Positions 1-9,928 of a DNA stretch of 64,000 bases are shown here, in pieces. Every line of letters starts with the position of its first letter. The stretch's first letter is position 1. This DNA comes from Ostrinia nubilalis (Eukaryota > Arthropoda > Insecta > Lepidoptera > Crambidae). A program made the position numbers and the translations under genes. The notes under the pieces are model-generated. The model saw nothing but the letters and a program-made list of their open reading frames with translations. It ran no database searches and was not told the DNA's origin. The stretch is taken from contig NC_087099.1 of the NCBI RefSeq assembly GCF_963855985.1, positions 1,456,001 through 1,520,000 of the forward strand, given 5' to 3'.

Positions 1-88
1 TCACCTGATGGTAAGTGACGATCTCACGATCAGGCCGAAGGATTTTCTCACACTTATTAATACTTTTATTTCTCTGTTTTTATTCAAG
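1..88. other. Intron end upstream of the first visible exon
   Basis: This is intron of the GPR158-like gene, ending in a T-rich tract and the acceptor TTCAAG at 83-88. The first 20 bases (CCTGATGGTAAGTGA) match the head of the interspersed repeats found again near 57300 and 61480, so the window opens inside an old repeat copy. Upstream coding exons must lie before the window. Confidence 0.6.
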
Positions 89-3000
89 GTACAACCCAAC
101 AGATTTGACCCTGAATGGCGATATAGCATTCGGCGCTGAAGAGCAATTTGAAAACCAAGCCAAGATGGCCGTGCGACTGGCCAACTTTATCAGCGCTTTC
201 TTACAGGTAAGCGTAGGGTGCGCCAAAGTTCACCTAAATTTTCAACTCCGAAAATTGGAAGTCCGAAAATGTTCTTCCTAAAATTTTTCATCCTAACAAT
301 CACAATTCCTAACTACTCTATCTCTAATGTTCATAATTCCGAATCATTCAACTTCATAATGTCATTAGCAATAAACATCTATTATACTTTTATTTGTTCT
401 CCTAGATTTTCTAAACATAACCATATTTTACACTATTATTCAAAGTCATATCTTTTAATTTTGTTTAGATGTCTTTCTTTGACGATATATTAAAGTTCAA
501 GTTTGTTGGCATTAGCACGTATACTTGAGTCCCGCTCCAGTCATTCAGTCAAGTTCGAGAAACGAATCGGTCCTATTCATAATTATTGGTTTAGGTTAGG
601 TTAGAACTGTGACCACAACGCACCAGCCGAGCGAGCGAAGCCAGAGTCCCGCTCCAGTCATTCAGTCAAGTTCCAGAAACGAATCAGTCCTATTCATAAT
701 TATTGGTTTAGGTTAGGTTAGAACTGTGACCACAACGCACGAGCCGAGCGAGCGAAGCCAGAGTCCCGCTCCAGCCATTCAGTCAAGTTCCAGAAACGAA
801 TCGGTCCTATTCATAATTATTGGTTTAGGTTAGGTTAGAACTGTGACCACAACGCACGAGCCGAGCGAGCGAAGCCAGAGTCCCGCTCCAGTCATTCAGT
901 CAAGTTCCAGAAACGAATCGGTCCTATTCATAATTATTGGTTTAGGTTAGGTTAGAACTGTGACCACAACGCACCAGCCGAGCGAGCCAAGCCAGAGTCC
1001 CGCTCCAGTCATTCAGTCAAGTTCCAGAAACGAATCGGTCCTACTCATAATTATTGGTTTAGGTTAGGTTAGAACTGTGACCACAACGCACCAGCCGAGC
1101 GAGCCAAGCCAGAGTCCCGCTCCAGTCATTCAGTCAAGTTCCAAAAACGAATCGGTCCTATTCATAATTATTGGTTTAGGTTAGGTTAGAACTGTGACCA
1201 CAACGCACGAGCCGAGCGAGCGAAGCCAGAGTCCCGCTCCAGTTATTCAGTCAAGTTCCAGAAACGAATCGGTCCTATTGATAATTATTGGTTTAGGTTA
1301 GGTTAGAACTGTGACCACAACGCACGAGCCGAGCGAGCGAAGCCAGAGTCCCGCTCCAGTCATTCAGTCAAGTTCCAGAAACGAATCGGTCTATTCATTA
1401 TTATTGGTTTAGGTTAGGTTAGAACTGTGGCCTTACGTTTCATTCGCGAAGACCGTACTTCTGTACGTAGTATTTATTATTATTCTATGGTATGAGTGAA
1501 AATATTATGGTAATGTTTAGGGATAAAAGTGTTATAATAAAAAACAGTAGGAGTTTAAATATATTTACATAAATGATATTATTAATTACAATTTTCGGAA
1601 ATATGAGTGTTATGAACATCGCCGGTAGCACTAAAAATAGTATGAATGAAAACTTTAGGATGAAAAATTTTAGGAAGAGTGATCATTCGGATTTAAAATC
1701 GTTAGGAAGAACAATTTCGGGTAAATAACTTTAGGTGAGCCAATATGGACCCGTAAGCGTAGTATTCACATCTATCAATACCAAGTTTCATAATTTCAGC
1801 CACAGTCCAAAGGACCAATGCTGAACATAGGCCTCCACCAATGATTTCCACATCGCCCGGTGGGTAGCGGCCTGTATCCAGCGCCTTTCCGCTACCATTA
1901 TGAGGTCGGCGGTCCACCTTGTGAGTGGACGTCTCACGCTGCATCATGCCGCAGTGTAACCGTATTGCAGTATTGCGAGCCACAGTACAGTTGATGTCGC
2001 ACGGAAATCGCTAAAAAATCCACTTTCGTTTGAATTTTTTTTTGGTGGATAATGCGTTTGTAAGTGCATAATAAATCATCAAAATAAATATGGCGAGGAT
2101 TGAAATCAACACCCTGTATTATATGACTTTTTCTAGGTATCTGACCCTCAAGAAGTGTTCAGTGGCACCCGCGTAGCTGATAAAGCTCTGACCGAAGACC
2201 AAATGATTGGTGAGACACTGGCTATCGTGCTCGGAGACTCCAAAGTGTGGTCTGCAGGTAACATTCTTCTATTTCCTTATTTAGAAAGAAACAAAAATAA
2301 TTTATTTAGTTCAAAATAAATACAAAGTTTATAGTATACTGATATGTATTTAACCAAGTACTATTTATTGATCTTTCAGTATGTTTTCGTATGTGAAATT
2401 AATGTCGTTGGTGTACTTTTTTCGATCGATAATTTTATGTTACAGGTACTTACTGGGATAGAAACAAGTTCACAAATCGCACGTTCTTCGCACCATTTGC
2501 TTACAAAACTGAATTGAACACAAGAAAGTTCAAACTGGAGGACTTGGCGAGATTGAATAAGACAGGTAAATCTTCATTATTTGGAAAACATTCAATAGAA
2601 AACCAAATTCATTGACTAGTCGCTATGTTACAAGCTCTGCGACGTCTATAGCTAGTAATTGACGTGTGATTTTAAAAAAAAAATTATATTATTTGATTTC
2701 AGAGGAACTCTACACCAACAAACCATGGTTCCAATTCTTGAAGCAGCGTTGGTCGACCAACTTCGACAGCTTGGAACAGTTCTTCCTCAAGATGAAGATC
2801 CGCGATGACGAATTTGGGAAATACTTGAAGAAGTACGAGAGATTCCCGACTTACTACAGGGCGGCTAACCTAAAGCATGGCCACTGGACCAGGCCCTACT
2901 TTGACTGCGATGGACACTTGAAGCAGTGGGTGATTACGTATGCTGCTCCTTTCTTCGGCTGGGACAGCGTTAAAGTCAAACTGGAGTTCAAGTAAGTTAC

Positions 3001-3864
3001 AATTTTAATCCACCATCTTTCAATATAACAAAAATGTATTTGATAGATTATAAATACAAAATGCTTTATTATATAAATTATAGACAATACTTATTTTAGC
3101 AAAAATTCTTGCATAAAATGGTACTTTTTCTTGCCACAGTGTTACTATTTGTGTGCCACATATGACACACTGGCTTATTGAGTTAAACATTATGTTTTTG
3201 TGCAATTTTCAGAGGCGTGGTGGCCGTCACGATGTCTCTGATGTCGCTGGATATAAACCAATGCCCTGACAAGTACTACGTGCCAAACGCTTTCAAGAGC
3301 ACCGACAAATGCGACCGGAGATCCTCTTATGTGAGTACACAGATATAAAAATACCATAATATTTTTTGCAAAGTAAAATCTATAACCACTAAAATAAGTT
3401 ATGTGTTTATTTTGCTGTGTTGTCGTTTGTTCTGACTACTAATCCACATTTCATTGATGTAATAAAGTGCGGCACAAATCACCTCGAACTTAAACCATCC
3501 ATGTATCTTGTTAATTATCTTTAAACATCTGACCCAGATTTGGTACTTATAAAATTTTGCCTTTTTGATTTAAGTCTACATATTTTACTAACTTTTACTT
3601 TCTCCCTAGTGCGTCCCAATCCTGGGCCGCGGGTTCGAAGCGGGCGGCTACAAGTGCGAGTGCCTGCAAGGCTACGAGTACCCCTTCGAGGATCCGATCA
3701 CGTACTACGACGGTCAGATCGTGGAGGCCGAGTTCCAGAACATAATCGCCGACAAGGAGACGCGCATAGACATGTTCAAGTGTCGTCTAGCTGGCGCCGC
3801 GGCCATGCAGAGCAGCTTTATAGTGATCGTCGGCGTTTTGTTAGTGCTGATGAGGGTTAGGTAA
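89..3864 (+). CDS. GPR158/GPR179-like extracellular protein (Cache-like + EGF-like), 5' partial, six exons
   Basis: The gene is read from six exons joined in frame at GT/AG sites: 89-206, 2137-2257, 2446-2565, 2703-2991, 3213-3330 and 3610-3864 (stop TAA at 3862). The visible product is 339 residues, and the signal peptide and start lie before the window. It begins with a helical segment (ENQAKMAVRLANFISAFLQ) and an acidic, aromatic-rich domain. Then come HWTRPYFDCDGHLKQWVITY and PFFGW, the pattern of the Cache-like domain of GPR158-family receptors. The segment LDINQC leads into an EGF-like module (CVPILGRGF, YKCECLQGYEYPF). After FKCRLAGAAA there is only one hydrophobic stretch (SSFIVIVGVLLVLM) and then RVR and the stop. 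The family's seven-helix domain is therefore absent, so the protein should be a single-pass or lipid-anchored surface protein. A caveat is that AG|GTAAGG at 3859-3865 is also a good splice donor, so a longer isoform is possible. The partner and function are unknown. Confidence 0.82.
229..1739. mobile_element. Element bounded by degenerate inverted repeats, inside an intron
   Basis: The left edge reads TTCACCTAAA (229-238) and the right edge reads TTTAGGTGAG (1730-1739), which are inverse complements with one mismatch. Both flanks continue with loosely periodic words of 12-16 bases: TTCCTAA, CATCCTAA and ATTCCGAA on the left, TTAGGAAG, TTAGGATG and ATTCGGA on the right. This gives imperfect terminal inverted repeats of roughly 150-250 bp. 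The centre is the 117-bp minisatellite. There is no coding capacity. It resembles a non-autonomous foldback-type DNA transposon. The superfamily is not recognised. Confidence 0.5.
527..1429 (+). repeat. 117-bp minisatellite, 7.7 copies
   Basis: Units begin with GAGTCCCGCTCCAG at 527, 644, 761, 878, 995, 1112, 1229 and 1346, exactly 117 bp apart, and the last is truncated at about 1429. Copies differ by only a few substitutions (CACGAG/CACCAG, GCGAAG/GCCAAG). Each unit contains GGTTTAGGTTAGGTTAGA, that is, insect telomere-type TTAGG words. The array sits in an intron of the GPR158-like gene. Confidence 0.95.
1795..1985 (-). mobile_element. RTE-type retrotransposon 3' end fragment
   Basis: On the minus strand this reads as the end of a lepidopteran RTE ORF2 and its tail. 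Diagnostic words on the plus strand are CTGAACATAGGCCTCC, ATGATTTCCACATCGCCCGG and GAGGTCGGCGGTCCACC. It is truncated and carries indels. The same 3' end recurs at 16850, 18008, 26095, 30150, 38228, 39729, 40902, 49130, 51365, 57985, 58425 and 58765. Confidence 0.75.
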
Positions 3865-5392
3865 GGTACTGTGTAGTCTGCGCCAATAGAATCCGGCAAT
3901 TTTATAAAACTAGCATCTATAAGAGGCTACAGTCAAGCCTATCACGCTAATAGTATGTTAGCGATAGTGAAATTAAGGAGACAATGGTCTGTGTATTAGG
4001 ACCTTAAATTCACGATGAGTAAGAATCTTAAGAGATTTACCTCACTTGGCAATAAACTATGTATACATAAATCACTAAAGACAGACAGTTTCGTGTAAAT
4101 GTTATTCGGTATCATTTGTTTGAAAGATTGTCGATTTCTATTGGCGCAGTCTATAGTAAGTTTATTATTCCGAACAGCGGTGACCCGTCGGAATGCTAAA
4201 AACAATGTTATCATTGATCAAAGATATTTTTTATAGAGAAAAAGTGAAAATTAAGCTAAGGTAGTACAAAATTGATAAATTTTATCACAAAAATGCAATA
4301 TCACAGTTCAGGATAATATTATTATAATAAAACTCCAGTGAACATAAGGTTGCCTTAGGCTGTATACAGCTATTGTTTAATTTAACTGTCCCAAATGTGG
4401 GACGTGTGCAATATTTTACAGGATATCATTGAATCATTTTAACTTTTCTTTAAAAACTTATTTTACTTAATCTCAACAGAATCTCTTTAATCAATTTTAT
4501 GTATAGAATAATGTGAGTGTATTCATACATAGTGTTAGATCTTATTTACCTCTCAGTCAAAGATTTAAGTTTTATAAAAAAATATTTTTATGTGACCCAA
4601 ATAAAAATTAACATTTTACTTTTATAATATTATATCATTCCAATTACATTTCAAAACACATAGTTGTTACGTCTTTATTTAAAAAACTTATTGTTTTGTA
4701 CCTTTACATTTTACTGTCCATTTTTTATGTTACATTTTTTTATAACTTTTTACTCTGTTGTGTACCTATTTATTACTATATCTCTTATTTTATATGATAT
4801 TATTATTTTACATTGCATTTTTCTAGTTATTATGCTGGACATATCTTTAAAAGCTAATGATTTATTATAAGACTTAAGACTTTTTGAATATTGTTTATAC
4901 AGTGAGCCTGATATTTTCTTATTTGTATTGTGTATTCTATGCGTTTGCATTTAGTTTTATTATTAAGAAGACATACCGTTGTGTAGGGTTTATTTTTTAT
5001 TTATGTATAGGAATGATTTGTATTGAAAAACGTATCAAATGTAACATTTTATGTATTTCGTTTTTTTTTTATGTTTATAATTCAATTAAACAATATAAAT
5101 AGAAGTATAGACAGTTCTGGCAGCTTTAGATCTAATGGATCATTTTGTTAGTTTTAAGTTTATCATTTATGTCTTGTGAATCTCATGTTTCGTAGTTTGA
5201 CTGTATAGACTAGCACAAACTTGAAGTTGACTGATGAATGCCGTCCATATTAGTGCCTTTACAAGTTTTGTAAGATTAATTTTGTAATTAAATAATTGTG
5301 GATGATATTTCTTGTCTTTTAATCACTCTTGTGTATACAGTTCTGAAAGGCTGAAAAAATAATTATTTTTATTACTTACTTTTAACATGTGA
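3865..5392 (+). other. Probable 3' UTR then AT-rich intergenic DNA
   Basis: AT-rich sequence follows the stop codon. AATAAA-type polyadenylation signals occur near 4051, 4326 and 4600, so the transcript probably ends within the first 750 bases. Beyond that I see no coding signal or clear repeat. The short ORFs here have no splice or codon support. Confidence 0.4.
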
Positions 5393-5704
5393 TTAGGTTT
5401 TATAATGGGAATGGGTGATCCTGTAGTATCTTAGAAATACGAACAACTTCATCTGTGATATGTGCCATATGTGCCACCAAACCCTATCAATGAAACTAGG
5501 GTAGCTTAATAAATACAGCGATAAGGGAAGAGCGAGCGGGAGCGTTAGAAAATTCCGTTTGACGACTGAGCTTTTAAAAAGTTTTACGTACTTATTATCC
5601 CGCACAAAAATGCTTCGGACGTAAACCAGCGCTCCCACCAAGCCGAAGTAGAGGGTTATGTATACGAGCATGTATGTGATCACTAGGATGCGGAAAAAAC
5701 CCAT
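5393..5704 (-). CDS. Weak candidate small membrane protein or first exon
   Basis: A 103-codon ORF opens at 5704 on the minus strand. Its first 35 codons have strongly C/G-ending codon choice and encode a hydrophobic segment (MGFFRILVITYMLVYITLYF, then GLVGALVYVRS). After VRDN the codon use becomes AT-rich and a possible donor (AA|GTACGT) occurs, so only the N-terminal part may be coding. It faces away from MPC1 across about 0.5 kb, which would suit a divergent promoter. I do not recognise the protein and found no convincing second exon to the left. It may be chance. Confidence 0.25.
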   Translation of the reverse strand: MGFFRILVITYMLVYITLYFGLVGALVYVRSIFVRDNKYVKLFKSSVVKRNFLTLPLALPLSLYLLSYPSFIDRVWWHIWHISQMKLFVFLRYYRITHSHYKT

Positions 5705-6219
5705 CTTCCGCCTTCCTGTGAAGGCTTTTACACATTTCCTTTTCTTCTGGTAATCATTTTTGGTTGCATCTTGTTATTGTGGAAGAGGAAGGATGTGGTT
5801 TTAATTATTTCTGAGCATATTTCTGAGGTATGCTGCAAAGCTGTATTTGAATTTTAAAAATGGCATGGATGTCATTTGTGTAAATAACGTGAACGCATCT
5901 TCATTGGGTGAAGCGAACTTGCGAAGTGATAGGAGTTTATGAGTTTGAAAGAAGATAAACTTTAATACAGTTCATTTATTATCTTATTATTTTAGCTAGA
6001 TATTGAGTAATTTATTTAATAAAAAAGTAGCTATCCGATACAATAATAATTAATTGGATTTGAATGAGTCGGTAAATAGCTGACGTTTGCTTATCATTTA
6101 TCAGTGACAGTGACATTGCACAAGTGACAAGAGCAAGAGTAAAAAATACACGGAAAGGTCGATCTTTGACCGAAATAAATTAGTTGTAGATTTTTAAGAC
6201 TAAAGGAAATCTCAAACAA
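5705..6219 (+). promoter_or_regulatory. MPC1 promoter region and 5' non-coding exon
   Basis: The MPC1 start codon lies 5 bases after an acceptor (TTTTTCCAG at 6511-6519), so an upstream untranslated exon must exist. A good donor, AA|GTAAGT at 6220, closes a segment with short direct words (CAGTGACAGTGACATTGC, CAAGTGACAAGAGCAAGAG) at 6103-6140 that could hold the start site. No TATA box is seen. The region may serve the minus-strand ORF as well. Confidence 0.4.
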
Positions 6220-6524
6220 GTAAGTAAATCAAGTATTTCATGTATTTTTCAGTCATTGTTTTGTATATTTTTAGGTTACGTGATTCTAACCTTGACATGA
6301 AGTAAATGGAATAACCACGTAATTTATTCAAAGATTATTAGCTTACTCTATAAAACCAGACCATCTAGATTATGCGGAGAGCGTGTTATATCCAGTCTAA
6401 ATAAATTTACATCATAACGAACAACTTACTGTATTGTTTTTCTTCTGGGTGATAGAATACTCGAGGAAGGGTACTACTTCGAATCGTTTTATTATCATAA
6501 TTAAACTATATTTTTCCAGGAAAA

Positions 6525-9500
6525 ATGAGTGCTGTTGTGAGAAAAATGTTAGATTCACTAAAAAGCAAAGAATTTAGAGAGTATTTAATGAGGTAAGATA
6601 TTTTATTCATTTATAACTAGACTCATTAAAATTTCCAGACACTGAAGCAACTAAGACATTAAAATAAAAAAATAACTTAATTTATAAAATGATATAAAAT
6701 AGTTAATAAAGCTATTACTTTTTCTGGTAAAGAAAATTTTATAATGTTTATTCTAGCATATTATTACCTACTCTTGGGTCACTTTAGAGGTCATACAATA
6801 TTATCTCGTGAATTCCTACTTTAACAGGAAAGAAGTATATACCTATCACTGTTTATCAGTTTTAATAACATGTCTTAAACTATTTTTAATTAAATTACAT
6901 ATAATATTCAAGACTGTATAAACAAACTTTGAACCTATGTGCATTTAATCAAAATTAAGTTACAATTTTATAGAAATCGGATAAAAATGTATTTTTTAAA
7001 ATTTCAGCACACATTTTTGGGGTCCAGTAGCAAATTGGGGAATTCCTCTGGCTGCGATTGCTGACACGAGAAAGGACCCCAGCTTCATTAGTGGAAAAAT
7101 GACATTTGGTAAATAATTTAATTATTATTTTTTTCAAAGATCAAAAATTCACATAACAGTAGATTAACATATCAGACTGTTGCAAAATAGAGCCAGTGTT
7201 TTTAAGTTAGTGTGTTTACTTAACCCTTAACTGGTATCGTAAATTGGACATACGTAACTGGTATCGTGGGGGCCGCGCGGCCCCCATACTATGTTTGCTT
7301 ATAGCAAGCATGTTTTACCTATATACTTGAATTAATGCTTATAAATGATATATATCAGGCTTGTTCTATGTAATCATTTAGTTTTTATTGTATTAAATCT
7401 TCTTACTTATATACTTCAAGACATTACATAATAGTAACAACTTTTTACGTAATATTTTTTAACGTTACAAATATCTATGAAACCTATCGTTTAGAAAGTT
7501 ATAACCAAAAATATTATTATTTTAATTAATCCATAATAATGTGAACTTAATAATAAATAATGCTTTAATGTAATGTTTAATAAAAATAATAAGCATTTTA
7601 TAAAAATAAAAACATAAATATTATGTTGACAAACATCAGCAGGTGCTGGTGGATTTTCAGACCACTTGTATTTATGTTTTCATAGTAGATGGATTGACTA
7701 GGTCCTACAACATCTTCATTTTCACTCTCTGAAGATAAAACTTGAAAATCAGAATCAATATCCTCATTATCGACCGAATATTAGTTATCGGCTCTACACA
7801 ATGACCTATAATTTTATTGTCACTATATCTTTCTTCTGACATGCTACTAATCACTAATTTGGAATCAAAAACTTCGTTCTAGGTATCTTCTATTGTCTTA
7901 TCACTTATAAGCCATCAATACCGCAAAAAAACAAAAAACAAATAAAAATTGCCATGAAAAAAAAACTAACGTAACTGGTATTGTGGGGGCCGCGTGGACC
8001 CCAACACATGCATATCTTCGTCCTGGTGAATGATGCAGTGCTGAAACACCTGCTCCAGACGCGAGTAGCGCCGTAATGAGAATACCAAAAATTTTGGCTG
8101 CCCACGATGCATAGCTTCTTAGAAATCATAGAAAACGTCATGCGTGGGGGCCGCGCGGCCCCCACGATACCAGTTAAGGGTTAAGATGCCAGTGTTTTTA
8201 AATCAATGTAGGTTACTTCTGCCTGCAATACCATAAAGTAATTTGTCTATTCTAAGATACTTGCTTCATAAATATCTCCGAGTGCCATTACTTTTTATCT
8301 TATCATGATAGGTTTTAAGTGTTAAATCCGGTGATATCTTGTTGTATGACTCTTTATGAGTTTGGCAGTAAATCAGTAATACAGCATTATAAAACGGTAT
8401 AATTTTATTTACTATTAGCTGACCCGGCAAACTTTGTTCCGCCTTAAAGGCAATAAATAAGCCATCGCAATTTTTCCTTATTTGCTCACCGTTTAGACCT
8501 ACCCTGCACTACGGCAAACATTTTAAAACCAAAATCAGCTCAATCGGCCCAGCTGTTCTCGAGTTTTAATCAGACTAACAAACACCAATTCATTTTTATT
8601 TATATAGATTTAAGTACTCTGATGCTGAAAAAGTTAATAAATTCATCATATTTATTTATTACTAACAAGTAGGAACTGTAAAGAGGTAGAAATATACACA
8701 CAACTCAATGGCACACCCAGATGATAACACTTTTATAATAGTAACACTTTTACAATATTAGATAATGGTATTAAATTTTATCATCATTACTGTCTGTCTG
8801 TGAATGTAATTACGTTATAAAATCTCATTATCAAGAAGAATTGGGTTATAACTGGAAATGTGAAGGTTGATGAACTCAATATTGTTAGCAGGACTATGTT
8901 AACAATTCACACTTTTGTTTAGCATTAAGCTACTAAAAACAATGTAAGCAGTAGTAATATTGCTTATTACAGCTACAATAATCATATCACTTGATATTTA
9001 GACAATAATGTGTAATTTTAGGTAAGCTACCAGTAAGTATGTTATACCCTAATTAAACAAATATTTTGTAGCAGCAATAATAGGTGGACTTCTATAAACT
9101 GATGACGCTTTATAATACTTTTTGTGAGGCATGTCCTGATACTTATAGTGCACTCAATCCATTGGGATCGTTTGATCGCATCTCCTCTCCCTTTTTGTCA
9201 CTTCAATTTTTCAATATTCGCTGAGGTGACACTTAGATATAGGGTCTGAGATCATAACTCATATCGAGTGATCATCGGATAACTCTTCCGTTGTCTCAAT
9301 TTCTCAATAATCCCTGAAGAAGTGAGACTTAGGCCCAGAACAGACGGTGAAACGCAACTGCAACTTTCTGACGATTCTGATGAATGAAACTGAAACTGAA
9401 AGTTTCAAACTGGTCGCGTCATGTGTGGTCTCTCAACGGACGCTATGGCAGAAAGTTAGATGCAACTCAAAAGTAACTAGCAGTTGCAGTTTCGTTGCAG

Positions 9501-9760
9501 TTGCGTTTCACCGTCTGTTCTGTGCCTTAGAGCCAGATGTCAATAACCGATTAATATCTCTTCCAGCTCTATCCCTTTACTCGTTGATGTTTATGCGATT
9601 CGCCTGGAGGGTTCAACCACGCAACCTGCTCTTGTTCGCTTGCCATTTCACAAACGAATGCGCGCAGCTCACGCAAGGCGCTCGCTTCGTCAACCACCAC
9701 TATCTGCAGGACAAACCCGCGGTCATCGAACCGAAGGCGCCAGAACCTGAGAAGAAGTAA
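6525..9760 (+). CDS. MPC1: Mitochondrial pyruvate carrier subunit 1 (MPC1), three coding exons
   Basis: Coding exons 6525-6592, 7008-7108 and 9567-9760 join in frame to 120 residues, close to the usual 105-125 of the family. MPC1 pairs with MPC2 in the inner mitochondrial membrane to import pyruvate into the matrix. Family motifs are visible: an amphipathic N-terminus (residues 1-22), [13 protein letters not shown] (24-36) at the first helix, FISGKMTF (49-56), [15 protein letters not shown] (62-76) and [18 protein letters not shown] (77-94). The charged tail ends PKAPEPEKK. Exon 1 ends in phase 2 (ATG AG|GTAAGA) and exon 2 in phase 1 (TTT G|GTAAAT). The ATG at 6525 is the first after the acceptor and gives the expected start. 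Intron 2 (about 2.46 kb) carries a piggyBac-like remnant, a SINE-like repeat and a MITE ending about 37 bp before exon 3. Confidence 0.95.
7220..8184 (-). mobile_element. piggyBac-like element remnant with TTAA target duplications
   Basis: TTAA at 7220-7223 and 8181-8184 bracket inverted ends: CCCTTAACTGGTATCG on the left and CGATACCAGTTAAGGG on the right. TTAA duplications with CCC-starting ends are diagnostic of piggyBac transposons. Just inside both ends sits the palindrome GGGGGCCGCGCGGCCCCC, and a decayed copy of the end recurs near 7968-8010. On the minus strand (about 7870-7690) an acidic stretch including SSESENEDV resembles the N-terminus of piggyBac transposases, interrupted by frame breaks. 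The catalytic domain is missing, so the copy is dead. It sits in MPC1 intron 2. Confidence 0.8.
8417..8612 (+). mobile_element. Lepidopteran interspersed repeat (GCTGACCCGGCAAAC family)
   Basis: The sequence begins AGCTGACCCGGCAAAC and ends in an AT-rich TTTATATAGATT tail. A reverse-oriented relative lies at 55285-55477. It is non-coding and SINE- or Helitron-like. I cannot assign the class from sequence alone. Confidence 0.6.
9330..9529. mobile_element. 200-bp MITE beside MPC1 exon 3
   Basis: Terminal inverted repeats CAGAACAGACGGTGAAACGC (9336-9355) and their complement at 9502-9523 enclose a non-coding core. Outer words TTAGGC and GCCTTA extend the symmetry. It ends about 37 bp upstream of the MPC1 exon 3 acceptor, so it contributes part of the splice-site environment. 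Confidence 0.75.
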
Positions 9761-9812
9761 TGTTAAGACAGACTAATCGGTTTATAGTATAGACGTGACG
9801 TAAAAAAGACCT

Positions 9813-9928
9813 ATGCCGTTTTCACCAACAATCCCAATTTTTAAGTGACCCCTATGAAAACAAAATCCCTGTTATATGTTACCATAGGAGTCACTTAAAA
9901 TTTAAGGAATGGTGGTGAAAACGGGCAT
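9813..9928. mobile_element. Hairpin MITE in the MPC1 3' UTR
   Basis: Arms ATGCCGTTTTCACCA and TGGTGGTGAAAACGGGCAT, followed inward by AAGTGACCCCTATG and CATAGGAGTCACTT, form an imperfect hairpin of about 116 bp that starts 53 bp after the MPC1 stop. It should therefore lie in the mature MPC1 transcript if the 3' UTR extends past 9930. Confidence 0.65.

Noticed and set aside
15..281. 88-codon ORF starting at 15 as the gene start
   Set aside because: The ORF reads through intron sequence before the acceptor at 88 and through the donor at 207. Only 89-206 is exon, and the true start lies before the window.
527..1429. Interstitial telomere because of TTAGG words
   Set aside because: Only two or three TTAGG words occur per 117-bp unit. 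The array is a minisatellite with a unique unit, not a run of telomere repeats.
7905..8165. 86-codon minus-strand ORF in MPC1 intron 2
   Set aside because: It runs through the piggyBac-like remnant's end repeats and GC palindrome. It does not match the transposase sense stretch and has no domain.
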